27,500 bases of DNA from Theodoxus fluviatilis (GCA_034096865.1 JAWQFJ010000541.1:20001-47500); one strand, 5' to 3'. Positions 1 to 11,178 are shown, counted from the first letter of the stretch. Translations and numbers: made by a program. Notes: generated by a model not told the origin, from the sequence alone.

Positions 1-83
1 ACCTAATGTTGCATAAAAGTGCTCACAAACGGAAACTAGAGTCAGACATGGAAGCTGGAAGTGACTCCACATGACTGTGATCC

Positions 84-445
<362 letters not shown>

Positions 446-611
446 TGTGAGATGTGTATCTGTTTCAGTGTGTGTGAATGGGTATGTGGGTACGTGTGTA
501 TGTGAGTGGGCATGAGTGGGTGTGAGCTGTGTCTGCAAACATGTGTGCATGCACTCCTACATGTGTGTGTGACTGAAGGGATAATACAGGCTGGGATCAT
601 GCACCGAGACA

Positions 612-1119
612 TTAGGCTTGTTCAGGAGGCGCAGCGCTGTGAAGCGCTGCACAGCGCTGCACGTGTTTCACTCCTGAACAGCAATTTTGGGGCATTATTC
701 ACTCAGCGTTGAGCAGCGCTGTGCATCACACATCCAAGGTGATTCACACGATTTTCAAAATGGCATCTTCGATCCCGCACTGGCCGTCGATGCGTAAAAT
801 AACCCTCAGAAACATCCTTTTGGGACTGGAACGGGCTTTATTTGCCCCAAGCGCTCTGTATGCGCGAGTAATGGCAAGTAAGGATGACACAGTAGGACTT
901 TATTCATGCAGAATACATTTAAACGTGCATAAACGATGTCTGTGGCAAAGAAAACACTTTCTTAGCGTCTAGCAACACAACATGCGGCGGAGAAGATTTA
1001 CCTCCCCTTTAACAAGTGAAGCGCTGCACCAAATCTGTAGGTGTTCAGTAGAGGCAAAGAGCGCTCAATTGCCAACATGAAGCGTTCATGCAGCGCTTTA
1101 TACTCCTGAAGAAGCCTAA
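612..1119. mobile_element. Probable MITE with TTAGGCTTSTTCAGGAG ends
   Basis: TTAGGCTTGTTCAGGAG at 612-628 is mirrored by the reverse complement of 1103-1119 (TTAGGCTTCTTCAGGAG). Several AGCGCTG palindromes lie just inside both ends. No clear target-site duplication is visible. A 709-972 open frame inside has no recognised similarity. It ends only 57 bases from the SLC12A9-like exon at 1177. Confidence 0.5.
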
Positions 1120-1176
1120 GGATGGGCAGCAAGGAGGCGAGGGGGGAGGTAACTGATGGGGGCAGACCAAGCCCAC

Positions 1177-4100
1177 CTGGTGCTGGAGCCTCCGATGAGG
1201 ATGGTGAGGAGCATGTAGGTGGTGAAGGTGAAGATTACAGCAGACACTGTTCCCTTGGGAATGGATCGGGCTGGGTCTTTCAGCTCCCCTGCAAGGGCAG
1301 ACAACACTGCTATGGCAACAGACAGTATTTGTCACCAGAGGTACAGAAAGATATTGTGCCATCATCCAGACAGCAGAGCAGTCATGCAGTCAAGTGAGGA
1401 TAGAAACAGAGCCAGAGTCAAATCAGGGTACATACAGACTCTCTGTCACAATCACAAACAAAGACAATAACACCTTGAATGCAAAAACAGTGTAAGATAA
1501 AGACACCAAGAGTGTTACAGACAAGAGAATTCAAAGAAACATGTCAGACTCACAAAGAGCTGGTGGATACATCATACACCAGATCAATTCATGATCCTTC
1601 ACTAACATAACAATTCATTAACATGTGTATTCAACAGATGCGACCATTAAAGGAGAAAGACCACCCAGTAGATGATTGATTTTCTGTACTTTAAAAAAGG
1701 CATGAATGGCATTCGGAAGGTGACTTAATCTACAAAGTGTAACCCTATATAACCAGCACAGAGATGGAGAGGATTGCAGTAAAGGGGGAAGCGATGAAAT
1801 CCGCTGTTCTTACCTGACATGTTTGCACCGTTGAGGATGCCAGTCACACTGCTGAAGAGGATGGCAAAGACAGTGGCAAAGTTCATCATGTTCATGGTGC
1901 TGTAGTCAACGACGTAATCACCTGCGAGAGGAGAAAGCAAACCAACTCTGAAAAGCCTGCTCCAGGTTTACAAGATTTCATTTAGGTATTTATTAATGAT
2001 TCCTCATTTAGTACAAAGTCTTACAATACAGAAATAAGAAGTTGAAGAAGTTGAAGACAAAGAAGAAGACAACGAAGAATAAGAAGGGAAGGAGGAGGAG
2101 GAGGAGGAGGAGGAGGAGGAGGAGGAGGAGGAGGAGGAGGAGGAGGAGGAGGAGGAGGAGGAGGAATTGCTGAACCCTCCATCCCACCCACCCCACCATT
2201 CCCGCATCCCCACTCCACTCCATACATACAAACACATACAAAAGCATCTGTAGACTTCACACCAAGAAACTTGCATTTATGAAGCAGTTTCACAGCTTCC
2301 ATTTACATTCACATTAGTCACACCAGTACTCATAAATGAACCTCATTTATCCTTAAACTGTTCAAAATTTTATGTCTTTTTACAGCAATATACTAAAAAA
2401 TAATTGTACTAGACAGATAGAAAGTGAAAATCAACAATGTCTGGAGGCAAATTATTCATTCATTTAAATTCATTGATCAACAACTATTTCAAAGATTTAA
2501 AATAAGTACAACTCCCTGTTTCCCTTCCATACTGACCAGTAGACAAACCAGTGATATATGACCCTTTGACCTCGAAAAAAGAATTTGCATAATTATTACC
2601 CACACGTGCCAGCCTGCATCGGCCAATCCGATTGCCTAAAACCCAGCAGACAGGCCGTGGCAAGGGAGGTAACTCCCCAATGCCTTGCGCCTGCCTGTGT
2701 ATATATAAGGCTGCAGGCAGCACGTCCCAACACTTTTGACAATTTTCGAAACTGTACGTTTCGCTGGTACTTTCTGCTACTGGGATTACCTCGGGGTTAC
2801 GTTGTGTGACTTAAGGAGTTAGCTGTTCCTTCGCTGGGAGCTTGAGGGAAGTATTGCGGTGTGCCGCTGTTTGGCGTCTGTTTGGCGCTTGGGATTTGTT
2901 GAGTGCATGTGCTGTGTTGCTGCTGTTTTACTGTTGCTTTAGCGTGTACCGCGTTTTCAGTGCGCGTGTGGCTGGCTGGGGGTTGCTTGCAGTTATGTTT
3001 GTCTTGCGTGCGCTTTTTTCGGCGGCTGTTCGCTCTTATTTGAGGATGGTGGCGTGGCTACCGGACTCAACTTAATGGCGGGATGCGCCGCGTACGCTGT
3101 TTCGTGTGCTAGGAATGGCGTACACTTGGTGGTGGTGGCGGCGGATATGGAGGTTGAGAGACGTTCTTGTTTCTTACGAACGCGAATGCTCTTCTTGCAC
3201 TCCTGCTTCGCCTCCCTTGCCTCGGTTCGGGAGGTTGCATCTCTTTGCGTCCGTTGAACGCTTGTTTGTGCGTTTGGGAATTAGGCGCTTTGCACTGACG
3301 TGCAAGCGCTAGTTCTCAGGTGCGTTTGGCGTGTCGTTGCTCGTCGTGCGAGTACATTGGCTGGTGGGTTCGCTTGTTTGGTTGTATGCGTGTTCGCTGT
3401 TGTTGCGGCGCTGTGCGCCATTCTCGGGCTTCGAGTCTGGCGCCTTGCTGTGAGCGTTAATGGCGGCCCCCTTCACGCTGCAAAAAGCGTGTTAGTCGGG
3501 TGCGCACTTCTCGCGTGGGCACAGCGGGGGCATCAAGGTCGGGGGGAGGGAGGAATTCTTGCTTCTTACGAGTGAGTGTTTCTGCTCTCTTTCCTTCTCT
3601 TGCGTTTACGCGTCGGTCGGTTTTGGCGTACTCCCGCGGTTTTTGCCTGTGTGTCAGGTGGCGCTGCAGAGTTTCGGTCTGCGCATGTGGTTGCTGCTAT
3701 GCCCACCACGCGGTCTGCTTCGAACGACGGACTCTGTGGCTGGGCGTTCACTCTCTCTGCTTGTGGGTGGGGGCGGGGGGAGGGGTTTTCTGGCCGCCCC
3801 ACTTCCCCTGTCCCGCGCATGTTTGTTCGCCTGGTACATTTGTGTGCTCGCGCGGTTGTTCTTTGTTAAGTTGGCGTGTCGGTGTTTATTCGGCTTGCGT
3901 CGACTTGCTTGTGTTGCTGCTTGCTTGTCTGCGCGTTTCGATGTGTAGGGGTGTTCGCTTTTCTCGGCGTCGGTGTGTTTACACCGGGTGCCTGTCATGG
4001 CGGAACTTTCCTAAGCGGGTCGTGTGCGGGATTTGGAGTCGACACGTCTGGGGCAGCGAGGTCGGGGGCTGAGGGGGGCACGCGCTCGCTACGACCGCGT

Positions 4101-7100
4101 GCTCTCTACTCGTCCTTCTGCTTCGTTGTCAACGCGTAGGTCTACTTCTTGTGCGGCCGTGTCTTTGCCTGTGTCGGCAGGTATAGAGGCGCACGTCTTT
4201 TGTTTCGCATGCTGCTGTTGCGGTTTCACCACGCGGGCTATTGCAACGGTCGCCTCTGTGGCTGAGTCGACGGTTGCTTTCTCTGCTGGTGGGAGTGAGC
4301 CCTCGGGTTTTCGGCTTTCGGCCTCCCTCCTCTGGTGGCTCTTCCCCGGGCCAGTGGGACAGGAGTACTCTGTTTTCTCCTCTCCCAGTGGGTCGGTTGT
4401 TTCTCGTGGGTCAGACCGCGGTGTTGTTTTGGTTTCAGTCCTCCTCTCCATGTGCCCGGCTGGTCAAGTCAGCCTGGTCAGGCTGGGACCTGCCTTGCCC
4501 GGAATTGTGGTTCCTGTCTCCTGGCTCCTGGGCAGGTGTGCGAGCAGGTCGGCTCGGACTGGTACGTATAGTGGGAAATCTGACGGAAGGTGGTCCCGCG
4601 CTCCCCACGGGTCGAGCCCTGCGGTCAGACCACCTTCCTGTCTGTTCCCCTGTGCCCCGCCCCTGTGCTCCCGTCAGGTCGAGCAGGGCGGAGCGGCATT
4701 CTGACGGAAGGCGGTCCCGCGCTCCCCACGGGTCGAGCCCTGCGGTCAGACCACCTTCCTGTCTGTTCCCCTGTGCCCCGCCCCTGTGCTCCCGTCAGGT
4801 CGAGCAGGGCGGAGCGGCATTCTGATAGAAGGCGGTCCCGCGCTCCCCACGGGTCGAGCCCTGCGGTCAGACCACGGCAGAGTGTAACTCCCGGCCATAC
4901 AGCTGACACTGCTTGGTCCGGTGAGCACTCTGCCCACCTTCCTGTCTGTTCCCCTGTGCCCCGCCCCTGTGCTCCCGTCAGGTCGAGCAGGGCGGAGCGG
5001 CATTCTGATGGAAGGTGGTCCCGCGCTCCCCACGGGTCGAGCCCTGCGGTCAGACCACGGCAGAGTGTAACTTCCTGCCATGCAGCTGACACTGTTTGGT
5101 CCGGTGAGCACTCTGCCCACCTTCCTGTCTGTTCCCCTGTGCCCCACCCCTGTGCTCCTGTCAGGTCGAGCAGGGCGGAGTGGCACCCCCTTCGCGCTCC
5201 CGCAAGGTCGAGCTCTGCGATGGGGCCTAGGCAGAGCGCTGCTCCTAGCCATTCAGCTGACGCTGTTTGGTTCGGTGAGCGCTCCGCCTCCCTTTCCGTG
5301 CACTCCCCATGTGCCCGCCCCCGCGCTCCCGCCTGGTCGAGCATGGCGGAGTGGCACCCTTTCCGTGCTCCCGTAAGGTCGAGCGCGTCGGTGGGGTCGC
5401 GGCAGAGCGTGGCTCCCAGCCCTTCAGCAGGCACTGTTTGGTCTGGCGATCATGCCGCCCTCCTTTCTGTGCACTCCCTTGGGCCCCGGCCCCGCGCTTC
5501 CGGATGGTCAAGCGGGCCAGTGCGGCGCGGTCATGGGTCTGTTTTCTTCCCTGGCTCCGTGGTCGTCGACTGTGTTTCTCCCTGCGGGGAGTCGAGTCTA
5601 GACCGACCGGATCAGAGTCCAGCGAGTTGGTACACACGGTTTTCAGACCATGGTTCCAATGCGGCTGTGGAAGAGAGGTGGGACGGTGGGTCGTCCGACC
5701 AACGCTATCACTCTCTGTCTGTGGAATCTCTGACCGCTCTGGTTGAACAAGTCTGTTCGCGGATGCCTTTTTAAGATGGAGTCTGCCAGGTCAGTGCGGG
5801 CTGCAAGTGGTAGTGGATCTGTTTGTCACCCGCTTCAACGCGCGTTGGCCGTGTTACTTCTCGCCTTTCCACGGTCGACGGGCTCTCGGCCGGGTGCATT
5901 TGCTAGGTCGTGGTCGGGCATGGAAGTCTCCACTTTCCCTTCCTCGCGCCTTGTTCTTGTAGGTTGGTCCAGGTCGCCCTGGAGCGTCCTCGCATGATCC
6001 GGGTCGCGCCTTTCTGGCCTGGTGCTCCCTGGTTCCCTGTTCTGCTGGCTCTGGCAGGTGGGGAGCTTGTTGGATGTTCGGCTTGGCTTCTGTCGGACAC
6101 AGGTTCCTTGGCTCATTCATTGTTTCTTTCGTTTCGTCGGATCTCTCCTCTGTGGGATGGTTCATCTGCTTCTCCGGGTTTTTTTTCTTTTTGGTTCAGG
6201 TTCGTGTCACTGGAGGCGTGTTCTTTCCAGTTGCTATCTTGGTGTTGTCCGGTGCGTGCTCTTACGGTTGTCTGGCTCGCATTCAGTCCCGTTGTCTGCA
6301 AACACGGAGACTGTTGCTGCCCCTTGCACGTAGTCATGCCGGGGTGGCTAGGACGTCCTTTTCTGGCTGGGTCGCGTTTTGATCGCTGATGCGTACAGAA
6401 GGCGTTGCTTGGTCCTCCTGCTGGTGCCTCGAGGATTTTTTGTACTCCGCACATTGCCACCTCAGTCGCGTTTGCTAAGAATGTCTCTTTGGCTCTCCTT
6501 CTGAGGGCGGCCTTTTGGCGCAGTGCCTGTTTCACACGCCACTACTGCGGATGTTCGAGTTCGTTGTCTCAACGACACGTTGGCATCAACAAGTTGGTGG
6601 TTGCGGGTTCGGCTCTTCGGGTTTGATGGTGAGGGTTTTTCTGTTTGGTCAGATGTTTATGCACAACCCACCACCCATTGCTGGGCAATCATATCACTGG
6701 TTTGTCTACTGGTCAGTATGGAAGGGAAACTTGAAGAAATTTAAAATAATTTCTATGTTTCCTGACATACTTACCAGTAGACAAATTATTGTCCCACCCA
6801 CCTCCCCGTTTGTGCATTTGCTCGGGTTTTCTCAGCATTGTCAAAGTGTTGGGACGTGCTGCCTGCAGCCTTATATACACAGGCAGGCGCGAGGCATTGG
6901 GGAGTTACCTCCCTTGCCACGGCCTGTCTGCTGGGTTTTAGGCAATCGGATTGGCCGATGCAGGCTGGCACGTGTGGGAAATAATTATGCTAATTCTTTT
7001 TTCAAGGTCAAAGGGTCATATATCACTGGTTTGTCTACTGGTAAGTATGTCAGGAAACATAGAAATTAGTTTAAATGTCTTCAAATTGTCAACGGGTAGA

Positions 7101-8484
7101 AACTCTGACATGCAAGGTACATATTTGTACCATCTGTCTGTCTCCATAGCAAAACTGGTTGCAGGCTTTCATCCCTGCTGACTACTAGCCAGAACGGTCA
7201 CCACGGCTTTGAAGTTGTCCCACAAGCTTGCTCCCCTTGCACATAGGCTGCTGGGCTTCGAGTCTCTCACCACAACAATGAACACTTTTTTCTTCTAGCA
7301 TCTCCCCATCTCTTTGTCTAGGTGGGCTATAGGTGCCTGAGGCTTAGCACCACATTCAAACTAAGAATGCCCATCTGCCTAGCAAAGCAAGGCACACAAC
7401 ACCTGGTGGGTGCCGAGTGGCGATATAGCAAGAAAAGTCCTCTTCTGCAACTGCAGCCACCATCTGCCATTCTCCACACACACTCCTTGTTACCATGGCG
7501 ACTCACTCATGAGGTTGTCCCTGAAGGTGGCAGCGCTGAGGCCAGTGTAGTATTCAGATTTGTTGAAGTATGTGTCGTTTTGGTACACTATTTTGTTGTC
7601 TGGTGGAATCTCCACAGCAATCCGCTCATTCTTGGCAAAGATGCTCACGATGACGGAAATGGTGCACACTACCACAATCTGGAAGGAGAGGCAGAGAGCT
7701 GTTATCCACCACTTTGGTAAGGATCCATCCACATGCTGTTTCCAATGGTGACCAGGTTGTTCAGAAACTATATAAAGATTTAAATTTGTGCATATATCTC
7801 TTTTTTTCTCCATCATAAATAATCCATCGCTATTCAATTACAACGGCAATGCACATACATATTCAACATGTTAACCTGAGGCAAAATGCTCCGACATCTG
7901 CTTCAACAGCAAAAGTATGCACACAGAAACTCACAAGAAAGCACACATTGAGAACATGTTGCATGAATGAAAATCATTTTTGTATCTACCACTCCTTTCA
8001 CTCTGCTGAAAGATGGGCAATGCCTGGATAGTAGATTGCAGCCTGCCACACCTAGAGCATGGCTTGAAAGATCAGACAGGTGACAGGAAATGGTACTGAA
8101 GGTTAGGGTACTACTAGTGCTGCCACTAATGCCAAGTGCCAATGACATTTTCAGACTAGACAGGACATTGCTCAGCCTAAAGACAGGACAGAAAATGGTG
8201 CCACTAAACAGAACTGGCAGAGAGCTGCTGGTAGCAGCCCAGGAGAGAGGCTGTACTTTGGAAAGACAGCTGGCACACTCAGGTCGAAAGACAGATGCAG
8301 AGTCAAGATGAAACAAGGCTGGAAGAGTTGCTACAGACCAGGAGGATGATGGCAGAGGTGCGGGCAAACATGGCGCTGCCGATGAGACAGATGAGGCAGC
8401 ATAAGATGAGGATAACAGTGGAGTAGAGATAACCCCACCATGGGCTATCAGCTGGCAGTCCATTGTCCCCCGACACTGCGCTCC
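1177..8484 (-). CDS. SLC12A9: SLC12A9-like cation-chloride cotransporter, four internal exons
   Basis: SLC12 proteins are 12-helix membrane carriers; most move chloride with Na+ and/or K+, while the SLC12A9 branch has a less clear substrate. Minus-strand exons are 8484-8339, 7678-7507, 1921-1814 and 1288-1177, with compatible phases (1 in, then 0, 1, 1, 2 out). The first gives a membrane segment ([19 protein letters not shown]) followed by [10 protein letters not shown]. The second continues that helix ([14 protein letters not shown]) and then an extracellular loop with NDT and NKS glycosylation sequons and the FTG-like [14 protein letters not shown]. The third and fourth join as [10 protein letters not shown] and [13 protein letters not shown], the SLC12 signature, then another helix ([11 protein letters not shown]). 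GANMSGELKDP favours SLC12A9 over SLC12A8 or NKCC types, from memory of the family. The exon-1 donor (GTCTGT) is weak. N-terminal helices and the C-terminal domain are not in the window. Confidence 0.8.
1289..1813. other. SLC12A9-like intron sequence
   Basis: AT-rich sequence between the exons at 1814-1921 and 1177-1288. I see no further exon, repeat array or element end. Confidence 0.6.
2091..2165. repeat. (GGA)n trinucleotide repeat
   Basis: About 25 units of GGA, preceded by degenerate GAA-rich sequence from 2037. It is intronic in the SLC12A9-like gene, 350 bases left of the DIRS insertion. Confidence 0.97.
2518..2742 (+). repeat. Left inverted terminal repeat of the DIRS element, with inward TATA box
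   Basis: This matches the reverse complement of 6838-7084 over about 210 bases with few differences. It contains GGGAGGTAACTCC at 2666-2678 and a TATA-like tgtatatataagg at 2698-2710 pointing into the element, so transcription of the core probably starts near 2730-2750. Confidence 0.85.
2743..4579 (+). other. GC/T-rich, CpG-rich DIRS core with no recognisable coding
   Basis: This stretch is strongly G- and T-rich on the plus strand and much richer in CpG than the surrounding introns. Open frames are short, overlap in all frames, and translate to Cys/Val/Leu/Arg-rich sequence without domain features. It occupies the place where an autonomous element would have gag and reverse transcriptase. 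Confidence 0.6.
4580..5500 (+). repeat. 121-bp tandem repeat in the DIRS core
   Basis: Units beginning tctgaYRgaaggYggtccc start at about 4579, 4700, 4821 and 5004. The spacing is 121, 121 and then 183 bases, because a 62-base segment (ggcagagtgtaact... to ...cactctgcccac) is inserted in later units. More diverged copies run to about 5500. A long open frame (4590-5774) follows the repeats but has a low-complexity Pro/Arg/Ser-rich translation with no recognised domain. I do not treat it as a gene. Confidence 0.8.
5880..6600 (+). pseudogene. Relic RNase H end and tyrosine recombinase tail of the DIRS element
   Basis: In one frame, [20 protein letters not shown] (about 5888-5950) resembles the DALSRxWxGMxAYAFPP stretch of DIRS/Ngaro polyproteins. 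The reading then shifts frame to [21 protein letters not shown] further frame near 6440-6565 gives [20 protein letters not shown] followed by [10 protein letters not shown], like the C-terminal end of DIRS recombinases, where the final Tyr region lies. The frameshifts and missing central domains make it non-functional. Confidence 0.6.
6691..6785. repeat. DIRS internal complementary region (ICR)
   Basis: Bases 6691-6730 are an exact reverse complement of 2518-2557. Bases 6731-6785 are a reverse complement of 7030-7084 with two mismatches. The junction at 6730/6731 thus mirrors a joined right-end/left-end circle and fixes the element boundaries to about the base. Confidence 0.9.
6838..7084 (-). 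repeat. Right inverted terminal repeat of the DIRS element
   Basis: This is the reverse complement of the left repeat, also with an inward TATATAAGG. It extends about 37 bases further out (7048-7084) than the left copy; right-end extensions of this kind are usual for DIRS elements. Confidence 0.85.
7085..7506. other. Intron sequence between the DIRS element and the next SLC12A9-like exon
   Basis: No exon is needed here because the exons at 7507 and 1921 join in phase. A short minus-strand open stretch near 7180-7270 exists but has no family match and no good splice sites. Confidence 0.5.
7679..8338. other. SLC12A9-like intron, unremarkable
   Basis: It separates two exons that together encode one continuous membrane helix ([10 protein letters not shown], then IVVVCTIS). 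No repeat array or element end was recognised. Confidence 0.6.
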
Positions 8485-8487
8485 CTG

Positions 8488-9440
8488 CAAAACACAGACT
8501 CCAATTACTACATGCACAGGACTGCAAACATGCTACCTTAGCATGTCAAACACAGCAATTACTACATGCACAGGACTGCAAACATGCTACCTTAGCATGT
8601 CAAACACACTCCAATTACTACATGCACAGGACTGCAAACATGCTACCTTAGCATGTCACACACACTCCAATGAGTACATGCACAGGACTGCAAACATGCT
8701 ACCTTAGCATGTCACACACACTCCAATTACTACATGCACAGGACTGCAAACATGCTACCTTAGCATGTCACACACACTCCAATTACTACATGCACAGGAC
8801 TGCAAACATGCTACCTTAGCATGTCACACACACTCCAATTACTACATGCACAGGACTGCAAACATGCTACCTTAGCATGTCACACACACTCCAATTACTA
8901 CATGCACAGGACTGCAAACATGCTACCTTAGCATGTCACACACACTCCAATTACTACTTGCACAGGACTGCAAACATGCTACCTTAGCATGTCACACACA
9001 CTCCAATTACTACATGCACAGGACTGCAAACATGCTACCTTAGCATGTCACACACACTCCAATTACTACTTGCACAGGACTGCAAACATGCTACCTTAGC
9101 ATGTCACACACACTCCAATTACTACATGCACAGGACTGCAAACATGCTACCTTAGCATGTCACACACACTCCAATTACTACATGCACAGGACTGCAAACA
9201 TGCTACCTTAGCATGTCACACACACTCCAATTACTACATGCACAGGACTGCAAACATGCTACCTTAGCATGTCACACACACTCCAATTACCACATGCACA
9301 GGACTGCAAACATGCTACCTTAGCATGTCACACACACTCCAATTACTACATGCACAGGACTGCAAACATGCTACCTTAGCATGGCAAACACACTCCAATT
9401 ACTACATGCACAGGACTGCAAACATGCTACCCTGGTGTGT
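8488..9440. repeat. 56-bp minisatellite, about 17 copies
   Basis: The consensus unit contains CTCCAATTACTACATGCACA, then GGACTGCAAACATG, then CTACCTTAGCATGTCACACA. Copies are nearly identical in the middle and diverge at both ends. Each unit has the palindrome CATGCTA-CCT-TAGCATG. On the minus strand each carries CATGTTTGCAG, which resembles a splice acceptor. The first copy abuts the acceptor of the SLC12A9-like exon at 8484. Confidence 0.95.
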
Positions 9441-9705
9441 CACACACAGCCAAAGCTGCTTGATGTCCCTTCATCATCTGGGGGCCCTAGTTCCCAGGCT
9501 TTCAGGGCCTGCTCCAGAAGCTCAGAAAGGGGCAGTCTTACATGGCCACTGAAGCCCCCCAGGGCACCAGGACAGGGTCAGATCATTCCAGTTACCCTAT
9601 ACAACCAAGCCCAGCCCACAGGAAACAAGCTCTTCACCAAACCACATACCCAACTCCAAGGATCATCACCACATGCATGTACCAACTGAACACAGAAGTC
9701 TATAT

Positions 9706-11176
9706 GTGACCCTCCACCACGGAATGAGACGCTTTGTCCCTGGAACCATTCGGCGCTAGCACTGGAAATAGGTACAAGGGGTGTGGGTTGTCGATTTTGA
9801 GTTTTTGGTTGTTTCTGGTTCAGTAATCCTTTATCTACAATGTCAGCGAGTTTCATTTACCAAATCTGTCTCTAAATACGTTTAAATACTTAATTTATGC
9901 AAGAGGGGTTTCAAAATAAATACTTCATTAAATATTCATAATTTAAAATGCTTGTATCTCAAAAACTACTCAACCGATTTCAATAATTTTTTTCACCATT
10001 TCGCAGCTTTTTGGATCCTTTTTGTAAGACCTGATATCACTCTATGCATTCAAAACCTTCAATCTGATTGGTTCGCTTAACTATGGACCATATGGGAGAG
10101 GGAAGGAACCAGCCAATCGGTGCGCAGCTTAGAGTGAGCCTCGAGGTGTTAGCGCTTCTGCCTTCAACGCGCCACGCTTCCGTGCCTATCGTGATTTCGA
10201 CTCACTACTGCTGATTTTTCGACGGAAAACAAGCATACATGAAGGTATGTTCCCGTAAACTTGTAAATTTATAGTTTATTACTGATTTCTTGTGTCAGAT
10301 TGATGTAAATCAACAGATCAAGATCACTTTCAGCGGCCACGGAGCCGATCTCAACCCACAAGTTGAATTTCGTTTACATTAATTTTGCCGAAGATGAATG
10401 TGCAGACTTGAGAGAATATTCAGCTCTCTGCTGTACATCTCGCATTGCTTGTTTGAGAAATCTTTGTATTAAATGAACAGTAATGATGAAATGACTTCAA
10501 ATAGTTGGACTGGCTCTGAAACTACATATTGTATGTGATTGTTTTCAGGTCGAGGCCGCATCAACATTGCTTGTAAATAGTTTTGTATGTTTCTTTGAAT
10601 AAAATACTTTGGAATCTAATAGCATCATCAGTTCCCATTGTGGCGTATAAATAGTTTAACAATCACTGTGCACCCCCACCCCCACCCCACACTTTACTAC
10701 ACAAACATTTTAGTGTAATTTTTGTGTTTCTTGGACCTGTGCACATTAGCACTGATTTTAAAATTATTATGAATAGGTTTTTGATCAGTAAGCCATTGTG
10801 ACAATTTATCCGTGAACGTACATTTTCGTGTATTTTCTGAAACAATGTTGACAATAAACTACTTTATGTTTCAAACTGAAAATTTGTGTGTTAGTTTTTT
10901 ATGTTATGTTGTATGACTGTGCCAAATTTCAAAGAAATGCATGCATGGTTGCTAAGGAAACTGTTGTGCTGAAGTTTCTAAACTTTTATTTCAATTTTTC
11001 GCAGAAACACATTTCCGAGGGTAAGTATATTTAAATACCTGTAACTCTGAGACTAATTGTCCGATTTTCAAACGGTTTTCACCATTGTGATTGCCATTTA
11101 AAATACTTTCAGACAAAGTAAAAAACTGAAAATGGCCCAGGGGGACAAAGCGACTCATTCCGTGGTGGAGGGTCAC
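9706..11176. mobile_element. Terminal-inverted-repeat element, 1.47 kb, family unknown
   Basis: The left end GTGACCCTCCACCACGGAAT (9706 on) is repeated in reverse at the right end (11138-11176). The match continues as GAGWCGCTTTGTCCC, about 38 bases with few differences. Both sides are bordered by ATAT, a possible palindromic target duplication. The inside is AT-rich. No transposase was recognised. Two similar stretches with CCGATTT and TTTTCACCATT occur near 9950-10000 and 11040-11090 in the same orientation. Confidence 0.75.
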
Positions 11177-11178
11177 AT

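Larger units (their letters stand above)
2518..7084 (+). mobile_element. DIRS-type tyrosine-recombinase retrotransposon, degenerate or non-autonomous (4.57 kb)
   Basis: DIRS elements replicate through a circle and integrate with a tyrosine recombinase. They are recognised by inverted terminal repeats plus an internal complementary region (ICR). Here the inverted repeats are 2518-2742 and 6838-7084. The ICR at 6691-6785 is the reverse complement of the left end (40 of 40 bases, 2518-2557) joined to that of the right end (53 of 55 bases, 7030-7084). The left end begins GTT, and no target-site duplication is seen, as expected. Coding relics near the right end include [19 protein letters not shown] (about 5968-6075), like the segment after RNase H, and [19 protein letters not shown] (about 6460-6530), like a recombinase C-terminus. 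No reverse transcriptase core is readable. It lies in an SLC12A9-like intron, antisense to that gene. Confidence 0.85.

Noticed and set aside
709..972. 87-residue frame inside the small MITE
   Set aside because: No family resemblance, no clean start, and it spans the element interior; not enough to call a transposase.
2004..2302. Poly-Ser, poly-Leu and poly-Pro frames
   Set aside because: Artefacts of the (GGA)n repeat.
4590..5774. 394-residue open frame in the DIRS core as a gene
   Set aside because: The frame is open because the sequence is GC-rich and tandemly repeated with few stop codons. The opposite strand is open as well, and the product is low-complexity with no domain.
7180..7270. 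Minus-strand stretch reading [14 protein letters not shown] as an extra transporter exon
   Set aside because: The flanking exons at 7507 and 1921 already join in phase, there is no good acceptor and donor pair, and the family sequence does not need it.
8488..9440. CRISPR-like repeat array
   Set aside because: The units are contiguous 56-bp tandem repeats with no unique spacers, and the DNA is eukaryotic.
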